64,000 bases of DNA from Bradyrhizobium sp. Ec3.3 (GTDB lineage Bacteria > Pseudomonadota > Alphaproteobacteria > Rhizobiales > Xanthobacteraceae): NCBI RefSeq assembly GCF_000472925.1, contig NZ_AXAS01000044.1, forward strand, positions 21,281 to 85,280. Direction: 5' to 3'. The translations under genes were made by a program, and so were the position numbers. Under the pieces are notes generated by a model. It made no database searches. It saw only the letters and a list, made by a program, of their open reading frames with translations, and was not told the DNA's origin. Numbering within the stretch: position 1 is the first letter of the stretch; every line of letters begins with the position of its first letter. Positions 1 to 9,345 of the stretch are shown here, piece by piece.

Positions 1-1529
<1,529 letters not shown>

Positions 1530-1587
1530 GTAGCTGCCACCCCGTCATCAGAATTGTCAGTCGTGCCTGCGCAGCACTGGCTGAGTG

Positions 1588-1613
1588 AACATCGACCGGT
1601 TCGTTCCGGTTCC
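1588..1613 (-). promoter_or_regulatory. weak EcfG-like promoter candidate for the ABC exporter
   Basis: On the minus strand GGAAC is followed after 17 bases by TGTT, one mismatch from the GGAAC-N16/17-CGTT general-stress consensus. It lies about 60 bp upstream of the exporter start. It is much weaker evidence than the exact sites at 1739, 45101 and 62680. Confidence 0.3.
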
Positions 1614-1681
1614 CTTGCAATGCGATCACGACATGACGATGCGGACGGACTGAGAAACAGTCGTGACATCATCAAGACCAG

Positions 1682-1716
1682 ATTGCGGACGAGTCACGCC
1701 GCATTGCGGACGTGTC
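1682..1716. repeat. two direct repeats 21 bp apart, possible operator
   Basis: ATTGCGGACGAGTC at 1682-1695 and ATTGCGGACGTGTC at 1703-1716 match at 13 of 14 positions. The repeat period is 21 bp, two helical turns, so a regulator could bind both on one DNA face. They lie in the 311-bp divergent region between the exporter and the glycosyltransferase, just upstream of the EcfG -35 element at 1739. No binding protein is identified. Confidence 0.4.
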
Positions 1717-1738
1717 GAATAAGTAACCTTCACGGGTG

Positions 1739-1763
1739 GGAACTTCGCAGATGCGGGAACGTT
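1739..1763 (+). promoter_or_regulatory. EcfG (general stress sigma factor) promoter upstream of the glycosyltransferase
   Basis: GGAAC at 1739-1743, then exactly 16 bases, then CGTT at 1760-1763. This is the published consensus of the alphaproteobacterial general stress sigma factor EcfG. It points toward the gene starting at 1841 and would leave a 5' leader of about 70 nt. The -10 region also forms a perfect 12-bp palindrome, GGGAACGTTCCC, at 1755-1766. Confidence 0.75.
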
Positions 1764-1840
1764 CCCATGGCTGGCATTTGCCGGTGCCGAAGTGAGCTGG
1801 GGGGGTTCAACTTTCATGATCGCGACAAGGAGATGGTGAG

Positions 1841-2911
1841 ATGCGCATCGCGCAGGTAGCTCCGTTGACGGAGGCTGTTCCACCCAAGCTTTATGGCGGC
1901 ACCGAACGGGTGGTGCATTGGTTGACGGAGGAACTGGTGGCGCTCGGACACGATGTGACCCTGTTCGCCAGTGGCGACTCGCATACCTCGGGCAAGCTCG
2001 ACGCAATGTGGCCGAAGGCGCTACGCCTCGACGGCGCGGTGCGCGATCCCAACGCTCTGCACATGGTGATGCTGGAGCGGGTGCGGCAGAAATGCGACGA
2101 CGAGGAATTCGACTTCCTCCACTTCCACCTCGATTACTATCCGTGGTCGCTGTTCTATCGCCAGCCGACGCCGTTCCTGACGACGCTGCACGGCCGGCTC
2201 GACCTGCCCGAGCACCAGCCGGTGTTTAATACGTTCTCTGAAATCCCGGTCATCTCGATCTCGAACGCGCAGCGTCGGCCGGTGCCGCAGGCCAATTGGG
2301 TGCGCACCATCCATCATGGCCTGCCCGAGAATCTGCTGACGCCTGTCCCTGCGAAGCAGGATTATCTCGCGGTGCTCGGCCGCATCGCGCCGGAAAAGGG
2401 CGTCGATCGGGCCATCAGCATCGCAACGCGCTGCGGCATTCCGCTGAAGATCGCGGCCAAGGTCGATCGCGCCGATCAGGATTATTACGACGAGCTGATC
2501 CGGCCGCTGATCGAGAACAATCCGCTGGTCGACTATATCGGCGAGATCAGCGACAACGAGAAATCGGAATTTTTGAGCGGGGCGCTCGGCCTTCTGCTGC
2601 CGATCGACTGGCCCGAGCCGTTCGGGCTGGTGATGATCGAAGCCATGGCCTGCGGCACGCCGGTGATCGCCTTCAACCGCGGCTCGGCGCCGGAAATCAT
2701 CGACGAGGGACTGACCGGGTTCGTCGTCGAGGACGAGATCAGCGCGGTCGCGGCCGTCGGCCGCCTGTCGCAGCTGAGCCGCACGGCGATCCGCAAGCAG
2801 TTCGAAACGCGCTTCACCGCAAGACGCATGGCGCTGGATTATCTCGCGGCGTATCGCGGCCTGATGGAGGCGACCGCACCGAAGATCAAGCTGGTGAGCA
2901 GCGCGGAGTAG
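1841..2911 (+). CDS. glycosyltransferase family 4
   Basis: A 356-residue GT-B fold enzyme transferring a sugar from a nucleotide-sugar donor to an unknown acceptor in the cytoplasm. The N-terminal acceptor domain begins MRIAQVAPLTEAVPPKLYGG, with the glycine-rich loop typical of family 4. The C-terminal donor domain carries LGRIAPEKGVDRAI and the EX7E-type stretch EPFGLVMIEAMACGTPVIAF. The start is supported by AAGGAG nine bases upstream. Length is usual for the family. The EcfG promoter at 1739 suggests induction under general stress, so a stress polysaccharide or glycolipid is likely (inference). It converges on the alkylsulfatase gene. Confidence 0.92.
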   Translation: MRIAQVAPLTEAVPPKLYGGTERVVHWLTEELVALGHDVTLFASGDSHTSGKLDAMWPKALRLDGAVRDPNALHMVMLERVRQKCDDEEFDFLHFHLDYYPWSLFYRQPTPFLTTLHGRLDLPEHQPVFNTFSEIPVISISNAQRRPVPQANWVRTIHHGLPENLLTPVPAKQDYLAVLGRIAPEKGVDRAISIATRCGIPLKIAAKVDRADQDYYDELIRPLIENNPLVDYIGEISDNEKSEFLSGALGLLLPIDWPEPFGLVMIEAMACGTPVIAFNRGSAPEIIDEGLTGFVVEDEISAVAAVGRLSQLSRTAIRKQFETRFTARRMALDYLAAYRGLMEATAPKIKLVSSAE

Positions 2912-2916
2912 CGGTG

Positions 2917-3039
2917 TGTCGTCATTCCCCGCGAAAGCGGGAATCCAGTACGCCGCGTCCTCTCCGTATCCTCGCACTGCCTCTGGAATACTGGATCGCC
3001 CGCCCCAGTGCGCAATTGCGCACAAGGCGGGCGATGACA
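2917..3039. repeat. composite palindromic repeat, copy 1
   Basis: A hairpin ending in GGGAATCCAGTACGCCGCG, a variable spacer, then GCCTCTGGAATACTGGAT and a second GC-rich arm. The same architecture and near-identical blocks recur at 52576-52679. Here it lies between the converging ends of the glycosyltransferase and alkylsulfatase genes, where its hairpins could also stop transcription. Confidence 0.7.
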
Positions 3040-3054
3040 CCGAAAGTGTGGCTC

Positions 3055-4986
3055 CTACGTCACCACCACCCGCTTCGGCTCGACGATCTCGAACATGCGC
3101 GGGAATTCGTCCATCAGGGCCATCAGCTCGGCAAGGCGCAGCGCGTTGCCCGACAGCTTGATCTTGCCGGCGGCAACCGCCTCCGGGAAGGTCGTGAGCT
3201 TGGCGATCACCTCGTCGAGCGTGGCGCGGGCAAGCGTGAAGCTGGCGTCGGCTTTCTCAGCCTGTGCGCTTTCGGTGTAAGTGAGCGCCGAATTCTCCAG
3301 GTTGAGCACGAAGGTCTCGCCGGTGTCGGAAAAGCTCCAGTTCAGCACGATGTGCTTGCCCTCCGCCTTCGGGCCGTTGAGACGGATACCAAGCACGTCC
3401 CAGAGCTGCGAGGTGCGAAGCGCGGCCAGCGTCTCTCGCGGCATCGGCGGGCGCGGCGGCGTCTTCGGCATGCCCTGGCGCAATTCCTGTGCACCGAACA
3501 GATAGGCGTTGCGCCAGGTCGCGCTTTCGGCGGCATAGCCGAGCTGCTCCAACGTGTCGGCGAGCAGGCTACGCGCCGCCACATGATCCGGCTCGGCGAA
3601 GACGAGATGGCTCAGCGCCTGCGCCACGAAGCGAAATTCACCCTTGTCAAAATCCTTGCGCGCGCGTGCGAGGATCGCGTCCGCACCACCCATATACTCG
3701 ACGTACTTCTTGCCGGATTCGACCGGCGGCAGCGGATCGAGATTGACGGGGTTCGCATCGTACCAGCCGAGATATTTCTGATAGATCGCCTTCACATTGT
3801 GACGGATGTGGCCGTAGTAACCGCGGCCGTGCCAGGCGCCTTCGAGACTCTTCGGCAGTTGGATGGTCTCGGCGATTTCGCTGGCGGTCAGACCATGATT
3901 CATCAAGCGGATGGTCTGGTCATGCGCGAATTTATAGAGGTCGCGCTGCTGGCGGATCATGGTGTCGATGCGCTCGCGCCCCCACACCGGCCAGTGATGC
4001 TGGCCGCACATCGCCTCTGCTTTGCCGCCCCATAGAGCCAGCGCTTCGTTCAGGTATTTCGACCACGCCAGCGCATCGCGCACGTCGGCGCCGCGGAACG
4101 GCAGCAGATTGTGGAAATTATGCGTGCAGTTCTCGGCTAAGTTCAAAATCTTGTAGCGCGGGATGAAGAAGTGCATCTCGGCCGGCGCCTCGCTGTTCGG
4201 CGCCATCTGGAATTCGAATTCGACGCCGTCGATCACCCGCGTGTCGCCGGTCGCCATGATCAGGTCGGTCGGACGCAGCAACGCAACCGAACCGGCCGCC
4301 ATCGACTTGCCGAGACCGCAATCGACCTGGCCGCGCGGCCCCTTGGCGAGGAACGGGCCGAACTGATACTGCGCGCGGCGCAGCATCGCCGGTCCCGCGA
4401 TGATGTTCTCGGAGACCGCGTGCTCCATGAACAGGTTGGGCGCGATGATCGGCACGCGATCCGTGGCGAGCGCGTCCTCCTCCAGAACGCCGCGCACACC
4501 GCCCCAGTGATCGGTATGGGTGTGGGTGAAGATGACGGCCGCAACCGGCCGTAGGCCGCGATGCCTGAAATAGAGATCGAGCGCGGCGCGGGCGCCCTCG
4601 ATCGAGGTCAAGGTGTCGACCACGATAACGCCGCTGTCGCCTTCGATCAGCGTCATGTTGGCGATGTCGAGCCCGCGCACCTGGTAGACACCGGGCACCA
4701 CCTCGAACAGGCCGTGATGCATGTTGAGGCGCGACTGTCGCCACAGGCTCGGATTGACGGTCGGCGGCGTCTGCTCGGCCGACAGGAAGCCATAGGGCTC
4801 GAGGCTCCAGACCGTCCGGCCTTGCGGATGATTGATTCTGGCGTTCTCGATCGTGCCGAGGAAGCCGCGGGCAGCATCCTCGAAATCCCGCGTGTCGGAA
4901 AACGGCAATGCGCTCAGCATCGCCTCGTGCTGCGCGACGACGGACGACATTGCATCTTTCGGCTCGCTGCTGGCGACCTCGGCCAT
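3055..4986 (-). CDS. linear primary-alkylsulfatase, metallo-beta-lactamase fold (SdsA1/YjcS-like)
   Basis: A 643-residue enzyme predicted to hydrolyse alkyl sulfate esters to alcohol plus sulfate. The dinuclear zinc motif THTHTDHWGG is at about residues 154-163. A dimerisation middle domain follows, then a C-terminal SCP2-like lipid-binding domain near residues 520-640, the order seen in SdsA1. The start MAEVASSEPKDAM is chosen because GGAAGGGAG lies at the right distance; a start 12 codons upstream is also open. Unlike secreted SdsA1, no signal peptide is evident, so a cytoplasmic site is likely. It is the last gene of the run dctP-dctQM-alkylsulfatase, which suggests the TRAP system may import the substrate or a related anion (inference). 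Confidence 0.9.
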   Translation of the reverse strand: MAEVASSEPKDAMSSVVAQHEAMLSALPFSDTRDFEDAARGFLGTIENARINHPQGRTVWSLEPYGFLSAEQTPPTVNPSLWRQSRLNMHHGLFEVVPGVYQVRGLDIANMTLIEGDSGVIVVDTLTSIEGARAALDLYFRHRGLRPVAAVIFTHTHTDHWGGVRGVLEEDALATDRVPIIAPNLFMEHAVSENIIAGPAMLRRAQYQFGPFLAKGPRGQVDCGLGKSMAAGSVALLRPTDLIMATGDTRVIDGVEFEFQMAPNSEAPAEMHFFIPRYKILNLAENCTHNFHNLLPFRGADVRDALAWSKYLNEALALWGGKAEAMCGQHHWPVWGRERIDTMIRQQRDLYKFAHDQTIRLMNHGLTASEIAETIQLPKSLEGAWHGRGYYGHIRHNVKAIYQKYLGWYDANPVNLDPLPPVESGKKYVEYMGGADAILARARKDFDKGEFRFVAQALSHLVFAEPDHVAARSLLADTLEQLGYAAESATWRNAYLFGAQELRQGMPKTPPRPPMPRETLAALRTSQLWDVLGIRLNGPKAEGKHIVLNWSFSDTGETFVLNLENSALTYTESAQAEKADASFTLARATLDEVIAKLTTFPEAVAAGKIKLSGNALRLAELMALMDEFPRMFEIVEPKRVVVT

Positions 4987-5057
4987 CGGACCGGCTCCCT
5001 TCCTGATCTGGTGGGGCGCCATCTAAGCGCATTCGCGCGCCGGTTCCAACAGCCCGC

Positions 5058-5078
5058 GCGACCGGCAAGGCCGGTCGC
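5058..5078 (-). terminator. stem-loop between dctQM and the alkylsulfatase gene
   Basis: Perfect 9-bp stem GCGACCGGC / GCCGGTCGC with loop AAG on the plus strand. No U-tract follows on either side, so it may only partly terminate or may set mRNA ends between the two minus-strand genes. Confidence 0.45.
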
Positions 5079-5098
5079 TACGTATGCGAAGCCTGATC

Positions 5099-7147
5099 CT
5101 AGTGCATCCCGAGCAGTCTCGGCAGGAACAGCGTCAACTCGGGCCAGTAGGTCACGACGACCAGGAAGGCGAGCATCGTGAGCAGCCACGGCATGACGGC
5201 CACCGCGAGCTCGGTGATGCGCATTCGCGCGATCATCGAAGCAACGTAGAGATTCAACCCTACAGGCGGATGGCAGAGGCCGACCTCCATGTTGACGTCG
5301 ATGACGATGCCGAAATGCACGAGGTCGATGCCGAGCTTTTTCGCCGCCGGCGCGAGGATCGGCGCCATGATCAGGATGATCGAGTTCGGCTCCATGAAAT
5401 TGCCGGCGAGCAGCAACAGCACGTTGACGACCAGGAGGAAACCGACCCAGCCGAGATTTTGCGCCGCGATCCAGTCGGCGAGCGTTGCCGGCAGGTTCTC
5501 GTTGGAGAGCACGAAGGAAAACAGCACCGCATTGGTGACGATGTAGAGCAGCATCGCGCTGGTGTTGGCGGCGCGGAGCAGCACGCGCGGCACGTCCTTC
5601 ATCCCGATCGCCTTGTAGACGAACACCGAGATGAAGAAGGAATAGACCGCCGCCATCGCGGCCGCCTCAGTCGCGGTGAACAGGCCGCTATAGATGCCGC
5701 CGATGATGATGACGACCAGCATCAATCCCCAGATGCTCTCGCGGAACGTGCGCACCGTCTCGCCCCAGCTCGCTTTGGGCAGGCGCGGATAGTCGCGCTT
5801 CTTCGCGAGCCACCAGGTGACGATGCACAGCATCGTGGTCAGCATCATGCCGGGCAAAAGGCCGGCAACGAACAGCGCGCCGATCGAGGTGTTGGTCGAG
5901 ACCGCGTAGACGATCTTCGGAATCGAAGGCAGCATCAGGATGCCGAGCGAGCCGGCGACCGTGATGATGCCGGCACCGAAGCGCATGGGATAGCCGTGGC
6001 GGACCATCTCGGGCAGCACGATGGCGCCGATCGCGGCCACCGTGGCGACGCTCGAGCCGCACACCAGCGCGAACATCGCGCAGGCGACGATGCCGGCAAG
6101 ACCGAGGCCGCCGTGCCAGTGGCCGATCAGCGAGGTCGCGAAATTGATCATGCGCCGCGCCACGCCGCCATGGGTCAGGAAATTTCCCGCCAGGATGAAG
6201 AACGGGATCGCCATGATCTCAAAACTCTCGATGCCCGTGAAGAGCTTCATCGAGACCGCCTCGATCGGCACCGTCGTCAGCGTGAACAGGAACGTCATCA
6301 CGGTGAGGCCGAGCGCGATCGAGACCGGGATGCCCGTCAGCATCAGCGCGATCAGCAGCGCAAACACGGTCGCGGCGCGCATCCAGTGCGGCAGCACGAT
6401 GACGCCGGACTTTTCGGCAAGGCACAGCGCGAAGATCAGGATCGGCGCCAGAATCAGGATTAGGCCGAGCGGCGAGATTTTTCGCGCAGCTGCCTTTGTC
6501 GCGGCACCCGCCGGCTGCGGATGCAGCGCGGGCGAAGCGTCGGCCTGCACGCCCTCGACATGGGTCTCGTCGTGATGCGGCAGCTCGCCGGTCCAGAAAT
6601 AGAACCAGGCGACCTGGAGGAAGCGGAAGCACATCAGGCCGGAGCCGAGCGGGATCGCCAGATAGACGATCCACATCGGCGCTTCCAGATCGTTCGACTG
6701 CTGTCCGGTGTGGAACATCTCGCCGACGAAGGAGGCGCCGAAGGCCGCGATCATGCCGGTGAAGATCGCGCCGCAGAGCAGCGCGAACAGGATCACGTGC
6801 TTGCGGGAATGTTCGGGCAGGCGGTTGACGAGCAGGTCGACGCCGACATGGATGCCGGTGCGCACGCCATAGGCCGCGCCGAACTTCGCCATCCAGATGA
6901 ACATGTAGATGCAGAGCTCCTGCGCCCATGACAGGTCGAGCTCGGACAGGAAGGTGAATGCAGCCTTCGACAACGCCGCGAGCCAGGTCAGACCGTGCGC
7001 CGTGGCCCATCTGGAGAGCGCGATCGACTCGCCGGCGCCGTAACGATGCAGCACGGCGATGAAGATCAGGCCCGTTGCAGCCGCAATGAGCGTCGCGATC
7101 AGCCATTCCTCAAGGTGATCGAGCGCACGATTTAGCACGCGTAGCAA
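5099..7147 (-). CDS. TRAP transporter, fused small and large permease subunits (DctQM)
   Basis: A 682-residue inner-membrane protein driving Na+- or H+-coupled uptake of a substrate delivered by DctP. Residues 1-190 form the DctQ part with about four membrane spans, including the typical TGIHVGVDLLVNRLP stretch. A hydrophilic linker at about 190-225 carries a His/Asp-rich segment. The rest is DctM with a dozen hydrophobic segments and conserved blocks such as FFILAGNFLTHGG and FMEPNSIILIMAPI. The Q-M fusion is common in this family. It lies downstream of dctP across a strong hairpin and upstream of the alkylsulfatase. Substrates for this family are usually carboxylates or sulfonates; which one cannot be told here. 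Confidence 0.93.
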   Translation of the reverse strand: MLRVLNRALDHLEEWLIATLIAAATGLIFIAVLHRYGAGESIALSRWATAHGLTWLAALSKAAFTFLSELDLSWAQELCIYMFIWMAKFGAAYGVRTGIHVGVDLLVNRLPEHSRKHVILFALLCGAIFTGMIAAFGASFVGEMFHTGQQSNDLEAPMWIVYLAIPLGSGLMCFRFLQVAWFYFWTGELPHHDETHVEGVQADASPALHPQPAGAATKAAARKISPLGLILILAPILIFALCLAEKSGVIVLPHWMRAATVFALLIALMLTGIPVSIALGLTVMTFLFTLTTVPIEAVSMKLFTGIESFEIMAIPFFILAGNFLTHGGVARRMINFATSLIGHWHGGLGLAGIVACAMFALVCGSSVATVAAIGAIVLPEMVRHGYPMRFGAGIITVAGSLGILMLPSIPKIVYAVSTNTSIGALFVAGLLPGMMLTTMLCIVTWWLAKKRDYPRLPKASWGETVRTFRESIWGLMLVVIIIGGIYSGLFTATEAAAMAAVYSFFISVFVYKAIGMKDVPRVLLRAANTSAMLLYIVTNAVLFSFVLSNENLPATLADWIAAQNLGWVGFLLVVNVLLLLAGNFMEPNSIILIMAPILAPAAKKLGIDLVHFGIVIDVNMEVGLCHPPVGLNLYVASMIARMRITELAVAVMPWLLTMLAFLVVVTYWPELTLFLPRLLGMH

Positions 7148-7173
7148 ATCAAGTCCCCCCTCTCAGACCGAAA

Positions 7174-7201
7174 CGGCCGGGAGTGCGTTCACTCCCGACC
7201 G
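7174..7201 (-). terminator. intercistronic hairpin between dctP and dctQM
   Basis: On the minus strand a 12-bp stem, CGGTCGGGAGTG pairing with CACTCCCGGCCG (one G-U), encloses loop AACG and is followed by TTT. It sits after the dctP stop. Such hairpins after binding-protein genes typically protect or partly terminate the message, giving excess binding protein over permease. Confidence 0.75.
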
Positions 7202-7230
7202 TTCTTGTTGTTGTTCTACGCCAGGCCGCG

Positions 7231-8238
7231 TCAGTTCATCTTGACGTCGAGTTCCTTGGCGACGAGATCGAGCACCTCCTGCCCGACCCGGCCCTTGGCC
7301 CATTTATACGTCGGCTGCATCGCTTCCTGCCATGCCTTGCGGTCGGCATCGGAGAGATAATGCAGCGTGGTCTTGCCCGACTTCTTGATCTCGGCGAGCG
7401 CGTCCTCGTTCTCCTGGCGCGCGATCGAGTTGGTGTAGTCGGTCGCCTCCGCCATCGCCTTCTCGAGCTGGGCACGGATGTCCGGCGGCAGGCCGGACCA
7501 GAACTTCGAATTGACGATCACGGCATATTGCAGATGCGCATGATAGGACACGGTGATGTCCTTCTGCACCTCGTAGAACTTCTGCGTCAGGTAGTTCGAC
7601 GCCGTGTTCTCGCAGCCGTCGACGACGCCGGTCTGCAAGGCCTGATAGACTTCGGAGAACGCCATGATCTGCGGGATCGAGCCGACGAGGCGGAAATACT
7701 GGTCGGCGATTTTCGAGCCGGAGATGCGGAACTTCAGCCCCTGGAAGTCGGCGGGCTTCATCAGCGGACGGTTGGAGGACACCATGTGGAAGCCGTTGTC
7801 CCAGTAGGCGAGACCCGTGATTCCCTTTGCCTCCAGTTTCTGGAACAGCCACTTGCCGATGGTACCCTTCATGGCGGCGGCGTAGGTCTCGTCGTCCTTG
7901 AACAGCCAGGGCAGGTCGAGCGCCTCGAACTCCTTCACCCCGAGCGGCGCGAATTTCGCGGTCGAGGGCGCGAGCATCTGTACGGAACCAAGCTGGAGCG
8001 CCTCGATCTCCTCCTTGTCCTTGTAGAGCGAGGAGTTCGGATAGACCTCGATCTTGACCTTGCCGTCGGTGTATTTCTCTGCGAGCTCCTTGAACTTGAG
8101 CGCGCCCTTGCCCTTGGGCGTATCGTTGGCGACGACGTGGCTGAACTTGATGACGATCGGGCTCTGGGCCGCGGCAGGGGCCAATGTGAACGTGGAGACG
8201 AGCGCAGCCATAGCGGCCGCAAGCAGCAGTTTGCGCAT
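7231..8238 (-). CDS. TRAP transporter periplasmic substrate-binding protein (DctP family)
   Basis: A 335-residue secreted solute receptor. The Sec signal is clear: MRKLLLAAAMAALVSTF, then APAAAQS, with cleavage after AAA or AQ near residue 25. The mature protein begins PIVIKFSHVVANDTPKGKGA, the normal DctP opening. It contains RISGSKIADQYFRLVG and QTGVVDGCENT, where an Arg and an Asn/Asp position usually grip a substrate carboxylate. It is the first gene of the unit with dctQM and the alkylsulfatase. The RBS is ggGAGGTacttaATG in form (GGGAGGT seven bases upstream). Confidence 0.93.
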   Translation of the reverse strand: MRKLLLAAAMAALVSTFTLAPAAAQSPIVIKFSHVVANDTPKGKGALKFKELAEKYTDGKVKIEVYPNSSLYKDKEEIEALQLGSVQMLAPSTAKFAPLGVKEFEALDLPWLFKDDETYAAAMKGTIGKWLFQKLEAKGITGLAYWDNGFHMVSSNRPLMKPADFQGLKFRISGSKIADQYFRLVGSIPQIMAFSEVYQALQTGVVDGCENTASNYLTQKFYEVQKDITVSYHAHLQYAVIVNSKFWSGLPPDIRAQLEKAMAEATDYTNSIARQENEDALAEIKKSGKTTLHYLSDADRKAWQEAMQPTYKWAKGRVGQEVLDLVAKELDVKMN

Positions 8239-8367
8239 TAAGTACCTCCCAACAACCTCTGAAACCGGTTCTTTTTGGTTTTTCCGGTCTCTTTAGTGGC
8301 AGCAAACCACCAGGCGAACAACTAGACCTAAGCCCAACTTGCCGCAGCCAAATCGCCTTGACGGCTT

Positions 8368-8379
8368 TTGTATACGCAA
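8368..8379. promoter_or_regulatory. candidate GntR-type operator upstream of dctP
   Basis: TTGTATACGCAA, an imperfect palindrome around GTATAC, resembles operators of FadR-type GntR regulators (TTGTnTACAA). It lies about 130 bp upstream of dctP, downstream of the methyltransferase gene. There is no GntR gene in the window, so this is tentative. Confidence 0.25.
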
Positions 8380-8436
8380 GTTTGCGCCCGCTCCAGCCCC
8401 GACGGGCGAGCGCTTATGTCGCATCAGCGAACGAAG

Positions 8437-9207
8437 TTAACCCTTGCGCTGGGCGACCATGAACAGCCGCCGGAACGGGAACAGCGTCTGCCCCGCCGCG
8501 TTCTTCGGGTAGGCCTTGGCGACGCGCATCCCATAGGCGGCCTCGAAGGCAGCCTTCTCCTCGCCCTGCAAGACGTCGAGATAGCGCGTCAGCCAAGTGC
8601 CCTTGGTCCACTCCTTCACAGGATTGTCGCCTTCCAGGACCTGGAGATATTCGGTCTCCCAGATGTCGATGTTCTGCGACAGGGGCGCAAGAAGATCGTG
8701 ATAGAAGGCCGGCCCCTCGACCGGCGGCGGGGTGACGAGATGCTCGACCTTGGCCCGCCACGGTCCGTCAAGAGCGGTCTCGCCGATCAGAACATGGGAC
8801 GGCGCGGTGAAATTGCGCGGCATCTGCACCGCCAGCATGCCGCCCGGCGAGACCTTCTCCATCACCGCGGGGAAGAGTGCCGCATGATTGGGCAGCCAGT
8901 GCAGTGCGGCATTGGAATAGATCAGGTCATATTGCTTCGCCGGGCGCCAATGGCCGAGATCCTCATGTGACCATTCCACCTCCGGCGCCGCCTTGCGGCC
9001 TGCGGCGACCATCTCGGCCGAACCCTCGACACCGGTGACGGCAGCCTTCGGCCAGCGCTCCTTGATCAGTTTCGTGACGTTGCCGGCACCGGCGCCGAGA
9101 TCGGCAATATCAGAGATGGCAAAATCCGGAATCCGCATCAACAGATCAACCGCCGGTCTCAAGCGGTGGCCGGAGAATTTCAGATATTGCTGCGGATCCC
9201 ACACCAT
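8437..9207 (-). CDS. tam: trans-aconitate 2-methyltransferase-like SAM methyltransferase
   Basis: A 256-residue class I methyltransferase close in length and sequence plan to E. coli Tam, which methylates trans-aconitate, an aconitase inhibitor. It begins MVWDPQQYLKF, the family's usual start. The SAM-binding motif DLGAGAGNVT is at residues 36-45, and SNAALHWLPNHAALFPAVM is also characteristic. The frame stays open far upstream, but the conserved N-terminus argues against the longer form; the RBS is weak. It is divergent from the SDR gene at 9346 with a 138-bp gap. Substrate is assigned by family resemblance only. Confidence 0.85.
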   Translation of the reverse strand: MVWDPQQYLKFSGHRLRPAVDLLMRIPDFAISDIADLGAGAGNVTKLIKERWPKAAVTGVEGSAEMVAAGRKAAPEVEWSHEDLGHWRPAKQYDLIYSNAALHWLPNHAALFPAVMEKVSPGGMLAVQMPRNFTAPSHVLIGETALDGPWRAKVEHLVTPPPVEGPAFYHDLLAPLSQNIDIWETEYLQVLEGDNPVKEWTKGTWLTRYLDVLQGEEKAAFEAAYGMRVAKAYPKNAAGQTLFPFRRLFMVAQRKG

Positions 9208-9345
9208 CTTCGCGAACCTGTTTTTCGTGTTTCCTTCACTGTCGCTCTTCGTTACCACTGCTCGTCCCGGTCGGGCAAATCGCTCCCGGGACGGGTTGGA
9301 AACGATCAGCAAACACAACAAAAGCAAACAAGAGAGCGTGTGACC

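Noticed and set aside
1771..1786. TGGCATTTGCCGGTGC as a possible sigma-54 site
   Set aside because: The GC doublet is one base too far and the central bases do not fit. The EcfG site nearby explains the gene better.
5084..6463. 459-codon plus-strand frame rich in Arg, Asp, His and Gln
   Set aside because: Antisense of the hydrophobic DctM domain.
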